From the NCBI GenBank assembly GCA_964431965.1, contig CAYSLU010000033.1, positions 1 to 48,678 on the forward strand: a stretch of DNA of 48,678 nt. The letters are read 5' to 3'. The position numbers and the translations under genes were made by a program. The notes beneath the pieces are model-generated. The model saw nothing but the letters and a program-made list of their open reading frames with translations, made no database searches and was not told the origin of the DNA. Shown here piece by piece: positions 43,320-48,678 of the stretch. Origin of the DNA: CAYSLU01 sp964431965. Its GTDB lineage: Bacteria; Verrucomicrobiota; Kiritimatiellia; CAIKKV01; CAYSLU01. Numbering within the stretch: position 1 is the stretch's first letter; each line of letters starts with the position of its first letter.

Positions 43320-45695
43320 GTGAATACAACGAAAACGTTTGAACTGCTTCTCACGCTGGCTTTGGCGGTCGCTCCCGTGGCGGCCCAGGAGAAGCCCGCC
43401 GCTGCACCCGGGGCAGCAACCACAAGTGCGCCAGCCAATCCGCCAGTCCGCACCACGCTCCCCCAAGACCACGAGTGCCAGAAGCAACTCCGCGCATTCA
43501 TGGCCACGTTGACCGAGAAGGACTTCACCCACGGCGTGACAGGGTCGCTGGACGAGCGCGCGAAAAGCGACCAGGATCCGGACACGCTCTATCGCAGCTA
43601 CCTTTACACGCTCATGAGACAGCCGTTGGTGGGAACCAAGGACAGCATCCCCGCCGTCCAGGCTCTGCCCGCGTGCTTTCTCCTCGCCAACATCGAGAGA
43701 ACCAATGCGGTACACCTCCCCCCCGTCTGGCCCGAGACGCTCATGTCCTTCGTCCAGTGGGACTACCCCGGCAACCCGTACCGGAACAACCGCGCGCTCA
43801 AGCTCCGCGCGTTCGTCGGCGCCGCGGTGCAGATGACCATGTTCATGAGCTATGCCGAAAACAACGAGGGCAAGGATCCTTCGCCCCTTCGAACGGACTG
43901 GTGGGGGTACCACCCGGTGATCTGGGCGGCACCGTACCCGGGCTTCAAGGACGCGTTGCCAGCCGAGGTTCAGAAGGCGTACGAGGCCTGCATGAAGCTG
44001 GCCGGTGAGCGGATCCTGGCGTGGCCGGTGCGCGGCGAGAGCTGCGAGACCGATCTGCTGGGGCCTCTCGGCCTGGTCTATATTTCCCGGGCAATCAACG
44101 ATCCGGAGTTCTCCCGAAAGGTCGAGGCGTACAGCCGCCCGATCTTCACCGATGCGCGATCCTTCCATCGCGCCGGCTACTGGGATGAGCGCGGTGGAAT
44201 TGACACGGGCTTTGGCGGCACGGCCAATTTCTACGCCACCTGGATCGCGCTGATGACGGACTGGCCTTTTGCCAGGGAGGCCCTTGAGCGGGCCTATCGC
44301 CTTCGCGGCTTCCTGATGCTGCCCGAGCCGGACGGCTCATACGCCGGCCCCAGCCACTTCAACTCTCGCCTGGGCGCGCCCCAAGAGCAATGGCCTTATG
44401 CACGGAACGGCGCAGCGATGATCACGGATGAAATCGCCTGGCTCATCAAGATGCCGACCGCCGAGCAACTTGCCAAAGCGCCTGCCGAGCGCGCCAAGCA
44501 ATTCAACACGCAGTTCAAGATCACCGCCAAAGCGAACCCGGACTTCTACACCGAAGGGGAACTGAAAAAGACCTTCTGGGCCCCGTGGAAACTGAAGGCC
44601 TGGATGACGTACAGATTCCCAGTCAGCGTCAATCCCAGTTACGAGTTCTACCGCAAAGGCGCCCTGGCCCACCGCCAGGAGCTGGAGAAGTCCAACTCGC
44701 CGCTGCTGAAGTCGCCCTTCCTGCGCGGCGAGAACTTCGTCCGCGCGTTCGAGAAGGACTTCATCGTGGCGCGCCGGCCGGGCTTCGCCGCCATCCTGCA
44801 TACCGGCCCGGTCGGCGTCCAAACGCCCGACGACAACAAGGGGCAGTTTCCGGGGCCGATGGGTCTGGGCGGCGGGCAGCTTTCGGCGTTCTGGACGCCC
44901 GGGACCGGCCCGGTCATCCTCGGCCTGCGCAGCGGCATGTCGTACGACAAGTCCTATGACCTGCTCGACTCATGGCAAACCTGGCCCATCCACGCCGTCA
45001 GCGGTACCGAGATCAAGGACCGCGGCAAGGTCTTCACCTCCGCCCGCATCGCGAAGCCCGAGGTCGTCACCGAGGTCAAGGAGGACAGCGCCACGGTGAC
45101 GGTCAGCGGCCCGCTGGTCGCCATGAAAGTCGTGAAGGAACCCGGCGCCGCCGACCCGGAGAAGGCCCGGAGCGTGATGTATGACGACCCGCTCACGCAC
45201 AGGATCACCTACACCCGGACGATCAAGATCACCGACAAGGGCGTGAGGGTCGAAACCACCGTCAACGGCGGCGACAACGGTTGGGTTGGCGAAACAATCG
45301 AGACCATTCCGGTGTATCTTGGCGCTGGGCAGGAACAGAAGGTGAATGCGAACGTGAAGATTGAGGTCCAGAAGGGCGGCAAGTGGGTCCCGCTCACGGA
45401 GACCATGACCGGCGCGGGTGTGATCCGGATCACCCGCTTCGGCCACGCCGTCCTGGTGACCTTCGATAAGAAGCAAGGACCGAGCAGGGTAGCGCTTGCG
45501 CCTGCCGACTGGACCGATCGTTATCTGAACCAGTATGCCACCTGCCGCAACATCGTGATGACGCTGGCCACTCAGATGGATATGTCTTTAGGTGGACCAA
45601 AAGCCGTTAACTTTACTGACATTAAAGAAAGGAAGTTCGCTTACGAGATCACCCCGGTAGCAGAACCAGTTCGCCCGGAGAAAGAGATCAAGTGA
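43320..45695 (+). CDS. Secreted protein of the unnamed large family (paralogue 3 of 3)
   Basis: 791 residues from the GTG at 43320, directly after an AAGGAATC ribosome site and before a signal peptide (FELLLTLALAVAPVAAQE); the open frame begins earlier at 43188, but its first codons overlap the upstream stop and are not homologous. The mature protein aligns along its full length with the gene before it, so the two arose by tandem duplication. It differs in a proline/alanine spacer after the signal peptide and an insertion near residue ~615 (KEPGAADPEKARSV). The next gene starts with a GTG that overlaps its TGA stop (GTGA), implying translational coupling with a beta-helix protein, another sign of a polysaccharide role. 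Confidence 0.75.
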   Translation: MNTTKTFELLLTLALAVAPVAAQEKPAAAPGAATTSAPANPPVRTTLPQDHECQKQLRAFMATLTEKDFTHGVTGSLDERAKSDQDPDTLYRSYLYTLMRQPLVGTKDSIPAVQALPACFLLANIERTNAVHLPPVWPETLMSFVQWDYPGNPYRNNRALKLRAFVGAAVQMTMFMSYAENNEGKDPSPLRTDWWGYHPVIWAAPYPGFKDALPAEVQKAYEACMKLAGERILAWPVRGESCETDLLGPLGLVYISRAINDPEFSRKVEAYSRPIFTDARSFHRAGYWDERGGIDTGFGGTANFYATWIALMTDWPFAREALERAYRLRGFLMLPEPDGSYAGPSHFNSRLGAPQEQWPYARNGAAMITDEIAWLIKMPTAEQLAKAPAERAKQFNTQFKITAKANPDFYTEGELKKTFWAPWKLKAWMTYRFPVSVNPSYEFYRKGALAHRQELEKSNSPLLKSPFLRGENFVRAFEKDFIVARRPGFAAILHTGPVGVQTPDDNKGQFPGPMGLGGGQLSAFWTPGTGPVILGLRSGMSYDKSYDLLDSWQTWPIHAVSGTEIKDRGKVFTSARIAKPEVVTEVKEDSATVTVSGPLVAMKVVKEPGAADPEKARSVMYDDPLTHRITYTRTIKITDKGVRVETTVNGGDNGWVGETIETIPVYLGAGQEQKVNANVKIEVQKGGKWVPLTETMTGAGVIRITRFGHAVLVTFDKKQGPSRVALAPADWTDRYLNQYATCRNIVMTLATQMDMSLGGPKAVNFTDIKERKFAYEITPVAEPVRPEKEIK

Positions 45696-46030
45696 TATTG
45701 CCGCGGAAGACGGTGGCCTTGGTGCTGTGCGCGGGCTGGCTGGCCTGGGCGGTCCCTGACGGCGGCCTGGCGGCCGCGGAGGGCGCTGGTGCGCCAACGA
45801 ACGCCATCACACCCAATGACTTTGCAGGCTCGGACGTGGAGCGCATCAACCGCGCGATCGAGGTGGCGGCGGCGTCAGGCCGACGGGTGGTGATCCCCCG
45901 CGAGAACATCAGGGGCGAGGCGCGGAGCGAGGGCTGGCTCCTCGATTCGGCCATCCTGCTGCGGAGCAACACCACGCTGGAGCTGGACAACTGCCGGATC
46001 AAGCTCGCGGACCGAGCCATCAAAGACTGA
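45692..46030 (+). pseudogene. 3'-truncated parallel beta-helix (GH28/pectate-lyase-like) gene
   Basis: 112 codons from a GTG overlapping the upstream TGA. It has a signal peptide (VALVLCAGWLAWAVPDGGLA) and the normal opening of secreted beta-helix glycosidases: DFAGSDVERINRAIEVAAAS, GRRVVIPREN, LLDSAILLRSNTTLELDNC. Full-length relatives have 400-500 residues, but here the frame stops at RAIKD and the following 220 bases show no continuation in any frame. The gene therefore lost most of its catalytic helix, probably by deletion. It could still make a short secreted fragment. Confidence 0.7.
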
Positions 46031-46250
46031 GGTTCACTCGCTCGTCGCTGGACCGCGCTTTGAAGGGCGTATGGTCAGGAAGTCCGTACGGTGCATCTCC
46101 GCTTCGCCCGCGCACCTCCGCGGCCGCCGCCATCGTCCAGACGTACGAGCAGCCATACATGGCTTGATCCACTGCCTGGCGCTGCTGCCCATCGTTCCAG
46201 CGGCGACAAACCCTGGAGCTTCGAGGCAGGTCCACCCCTTCCTAAGCCGC
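46031..46250. other. Junction region with no recognisable gene
   Basis: It follows the abrupt end of the truncated beta-helix gene. Small open frames on both strands show no family resemblance. It is likely the scar of the deletion or insertion that removed the 3' part of that gene. Confidence 0.4.
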
Positions 46251-46691
46251 TCACTCCTTCAGCATCTCATCCAGCAGGTCGCAGGCGTCACGGACCATCT
46301 TCACGCAGACCGTCGCGTGCAGCCCCTTCCGCTTCATTTCGTCCATGCCCTCCGGCGTGCTGATGTCGCAACCCAGCAGCTCCCGGCAGACCGCTGAACC
46401 GTTGCGGGCCTTGAACTTCTCGGTGAACTCCCTGACCAGCCGGTACGTCTTCTGCTTCGCCTCCTGATCCTGCCCCGAAATGGCGCCGTGCTTCAACCCG
46501 ATCACCATGAAGGCTCCGGTCACGGCACCGCAGGTCTGCCCCATCCTGCCCATCCCGCCCCCGAATCCGGCGGACACCTTCAGTGCGATGTCCTTGTCGA
46601 GCCCGCACTCGGCTGCATATGCGGACAGGACGGCTTGCGAACATGCGAAGCTCTGGGCGAACACGGTTGCGGCTGCGTCGGCGTAGTTCAT
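46251..46691 (-). CDS. C_GCAxxG_C_C family protein
   Basis: 146 residues from the ATG at 46691 (a TTG further upstream is possible; no purine-rich ribosome site is seen). The family pattern is present: FACSQAVLSAYAAECGLD, then GGGMGRMGQTCGAVTGAFMV and later VCRELLGCDIS and ATVCVKMVRDACDLL. Cys17, Cys29 and Cys54 plus four C-terminal cysteines give a redox-active or metal-binding layout. The protein is cytoplasmic, helical and typical of anaerobes. Members are often linked to selenium or redox metabolism, but the reaction is unknown. Confidence 0.85.
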   Translation of the reverse strand: MNYADAAATVFAQSFACSQAVLSAYAAECGLDKDIALKVSAGFGGGMGRMGQTCGAVTGAFMVIGLKHGAISGQDQEAKQKTYRLVREFTEKFKARNGSAVCRELLGCDISTPEGMDEMKRKGLHATVCVKMVRDACDLLDEMLKE

Positions 46692-46787
46692 GGGGAGGAT
46701 GGTACGACGATGGATAGGCAAAGCAAGTGCGGCAAGCCCATTCTGTGACGCCCAGTCACCCGTTCGGGAGCAGCTCCGCCTTTCCGA

Positions 46788-47018
46788 CTAGGACTTCGGC
46801 CCTTCCTCCTCCGCCCGCCGCCTCAACTCCGCCTCATAGGCGGCGGCGATATCCAGCCAGCCGAGTTCGAGAAGCAGCTCATGAGGCTTCGTGCCGCCGT
46901 AGTCCCAGAGAAGCCGCTGCGCCATCTTGCGGGGGCTGATAGTGAACGCTCCGGTGCCGGCGCCTAGCTGGGCATTCCTGTCGTTCTCGGAGATAGGAGC
47001 TGTCCGGAAGAGCAGCAT
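46788..47018 (-). CDS. Small hypothetical protein (76 aa)
   Basis: The frame contains a plausible helical part, KMAQRLLWDYGGTKPHELLL then ELGWLDIAAAYEAELRRRAEE, charged at the end. I do not recognise a family. There is no good ribosome site in front of the ATG at 47018, and an internal ATG at 46925 is also weak, so it may be a 3' fragment of a larger gene. It lies between the C_GCAxxG protein and a dead transposase piece, in an eroded area. Confidence 0.35.
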   Translation of the reverse strand: MLLFRTAPISENDRNAQLGAGTGAFTISPRKMAQRLLWDYGGTKPHELLLELGWLDIAAAYEAELRRRAEEEGPKS

Positions 47019-47152
47019 CCTCGCATGGCGCGGAGACGAAGGCCCAAGATCAGAATCACGCAGCGTGCGGACTTGGCGGTTCCGAGACGTTGCGGGCGGA
47101 TCCCGGCCATCGAGTTTATGGTCGCTTGGAAAGGCGCGCGGGCGGGCGGCGG

Positions 47153-47330
47153 CTAAGCGGCCTGGCGGTGGTAGCAGTTGAGAAGGCCACCGAGCCGCTC
47201 GGACTTCACGACCGGACCCGCGCCCGTCTTGACCCGCTCGTCGGGAGCGGGGATCACGTTGCCGATGCCCTGGTGGTCGCGCTCGGCGTGGTAGTGCGCC
47301 ACCTACTCGCGGACCACGTGGCGCAGGGCG
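47153..47330 (-). pseudogene. Integrase-core transposase fragment with in-frame stop
   Basis: Read leftward: ERALRHVVRE-stop-VAHYHAERDHQGIGN, then VKSERLGGLLNCYHRQAA and a stop (TAG, 47153-47155). This matches the extreme C-terminus of integrase-core transposases whose ends read LREYVAHYHAERNHQG and RERLGGLLRYYHR. The usual Tyr/Phe codon after RE is a TAG here, so the frame is dead. Nothing upstream of ~47330 is homologous in the same frame, and no inverted repeats are seen. Confidence 0.7.
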
Positions 47331-47590
47331 CGCTCACTGACCGTGCATCGCGCCGCAGCTCACCCACGACGGTCGCCACGAACCTGTCCCAGCCGCTCCG
47401 CTCGTCCATCACAGATGCCGCAGGTGAACCTCTGGTGGGGCGACTGGGGCGGCTACTATTGCTTCCGGATCGTCAACCTTCAGGGAATGGGCCGGCGCAT
47501 CGTCATCTGGACCCGGTGCGACTTGTGGATATTTGCGCCTGGACAGGGCTGACGGGCGGAGGCTCCGTCATCTCCACTTCCATTTCCGGG
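47331..47590. other. Non-coding stretch beside the transposase relic
   Basis: 260 bases with no gene that I can support. It may include further decayed transposase sequence and the 3' flank of the esterase gene. Confidence 0.4.
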
Positions 47591-48678
47591 CTAAACGGCA
47601 GCACGACGCGTCACGTTCACGGTGAAAGCCAGCATCGGCCTATGCCCGGCATAGTCGAACACCACCTGCTGCGCGGGATTGGCCCCCGGAGCGCCGACGA
47701 TCTGTGCCTTGGCCCCGATATCCCGCTTGGTGTGAAGATGCAGACAGTCGCTCGCGGCCATGACGATCTTTTCGATATCCGCCTGGCCTGCATCGTCGCG
47801 GATGCTGAACAGCCGATTCCAGTCTTCAAGGTTGAACAGCGCCAGGTAGCCGTCCACATTATCGAACTGCAGAGCAATCTCCCGCGGACCGATCTGCCTC
47901 GCGCTGTTGATGTCCGGGTGAAGGTGTTTGGTCCCGAGCCCGAACACGCCGCCCAGCGCGCAGGACGCCATTCGTTCGCCGATAACCATGTTGGCGGAGG
48001 AGTTGTTGTGGATATTGTCCGACAAGCCGAGATCGAGGGTGCTGACGACATGAACGCCGGGAATGCACCGCGCGGCCTGGCGCTGGGTTTCGCGTACCAG
48101 TTCCCACGGGAGGTGCGCCGGATCGTCCCGAACGGGAAAGTCGTTGTAGTGGTTGAGCTGCGCGGTGATGACCGGCAGATTCGGATCTTTGAAGTGCCGC
48201 CGAAAATCGCCGACCAGCTCCGTAAACCGGGCCAGATGCATACGGGCGTTCTCGGCGCTTGTTTCCGACTCGCCCTGGTACCAGAGGATGCCCTTGACGC
48301 GATCGGCGCCGGCATCGCGGCAATAGGCAGCCATGTTGTCGAAGAGTCCGCCGTTGATGCTCTTCAGCCAGCTGGCGATCGGAGATCCGCCCAGCGCGGC
48401 CGGAATCAAGCCGATCGGGTAGTTCAACTGCCTCCTGAGAAGCTTGGCGAAGTGCAGATAGGGACTGTGGCTCGCATTGGCGCCCTCGCGATTGGCCGGG
48501 TACTTCGTGCGGGTCGAATCGGCCAGCGGATGGCAGGCCAGCTTCCAGCGCCCGTCGGCAAAGAAGCAGTGCACGCCCAGCTCGGGCGGATCGTATATTG
48601 GTGACTTGCCATACCCGGCGGCGTTGCTCTGCCCGGCGATGACCCAGATGTCGCCCACGCCGAGGTGGTGCGCCATGT
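47591..48678 (-). CDS. Sialate O-acetylesterase (SGNH/GDSL type), 5' end outside window
   Basis: At least 361 residues; the frame is open to the right edge, so the N-terminus is missing. The SASA-domain landmarks are visible: GDIWVIAGQSNAAGYG with the nucleophilic Ser in GQSN, the GLIPAALGGSPIASWL block, the ILWYQGESE motif, and a downstream Asp/His region (LGLSDNIHNNS). The C-terminal ~100 residues form a beta domain. The enzyme removes O-acetyl groups from sialic acids or other acetylated glycans. With the BNR/sialidase-fold protein elsewhere in the window, this hints at sialylated or acetylated host glycans as substrate. Family members are commonly 450-650 residues with a signal peptide. 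Confidence 0.85.
   Translation of the reverse strand, partial: MAHHLGVGDIWVIAGQSNAAGYGKSPIYDPPELGVHCFFADGRWKLACHPLADSTRTKYPANREGANASHSPYLHFAKLLRRQLNYPIGLIPAALGGSPIASWLKSINGGLFDNMAAYCRDAGADRVKGILWYQGESETSAENARMHLARFTELVGDFRRHFKDPNLPVITAQLNHYNDFPVRDDPAHLPWELVRETQRQAARCIPGVHVVSTLDLGLSDNIHNNSSANMVIGERMASCALGGVFGLGTKHLHPDINSARQIGPREIALQFDNVDGYLALFNLEDWNRLFSIRDDAGQADIEKIVMAASDCLHLHTKRDIGAKAQIVGAPGANPAQQVVFDYAGHRPMLAFTVNVTRRAAV

Noticed and set aside
46020..46235. 71-codon minus-strand frame after the truncated beta-helix gene
   Set aside because: No ribosome site and no recognisable motif.

Overview
The window is GC-rich, densely coded bacterial DNA with no rRNA, tRNA or CRISPR array that I can see. 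The gene set (heparinase II/III-like proteins, GH97, GH4, a BNR-repeat protein, sialate O-acetylesterase, secreted parallel beta-helix proteins, a C25 peptidase with a Ca-binding C-terminus, an orphan type IV pilin-like protein) fits a polysaccharide-degrading member of the PVC superphylum, such as Kiritimatiellota, Lentisphaerota or Verrucomicrobiota. That placement is inferred from gene content. No phylogenetic marker except tex is present.

Layout. 1-2,000: an eroded area with two HPr-like genes that both lack the phospho-histidine (one frameshifted at a C8/G8 tract), a small ferritin-like protein, a second truncated ferritin-like copy and a short STAS/SEC14-like protein. 2,074-11,411 (minus): a four-PAS histidine kinase, then a secreted-polysaccharide set made of a beta-helix protein with a CBM9-like tail, a secreted protein of an unnamed family and a PQQ-type beta-propeller. 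11,699-14,191 (plus): a small basic protein, a BNR/sialidase-fold protein and an aldo/keto reductase. 14,294-19,610 (minus): Tex, a heparinase-like protein and a sugar isomerase-like TIM barrel. 19,735-21,241 (minus): the wreck of a cas3 gene next to an intact PIN toxin/antitoxin pair.

21,624-26,069 (plus) encodes a giant secreted protein joining an ice-binding-like DUF3494 domain, an SdrD-type B domain, a DUF11 domain and a C25 (gingipain-type) protease. It is followed by what looks like a RiPP cluster: PqqD-like recognition protein, radical SAM/SPASM enzyme, a 71-residue candidate precursor with three cysteines, an HPr-kinase-like P-loop protein, and, convergently, a nucleotidyltransferase fused to an S26B (SipW-type) peptidase. 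Next come a shortened MBL-fold protein, a DUF6515 protein and a glycine-zipper lipoprotein that share a C-terminal motif, and a lone pilin.

33,225-38,419 (plus) is a three-gene catabolic operon (unknown GH-like protein, GH4, heparinase-like lyase) facing a GH97 enzyme. 40,888-46,030 holds a tandem pair of secreted proteins homologous to the one at 7,896-9,995, translationally coupled to a 3'-truncated beta-helix gene. The right end has a C_GCAxxG_C_C protein, a dead transposase piece and a sialate O-acetylesterase that runs off the window. The best candidates for something undescribed are the RiPP cluster with its fused processing enzyme, the three-member secreted family, and the His-less HPr paralogues.
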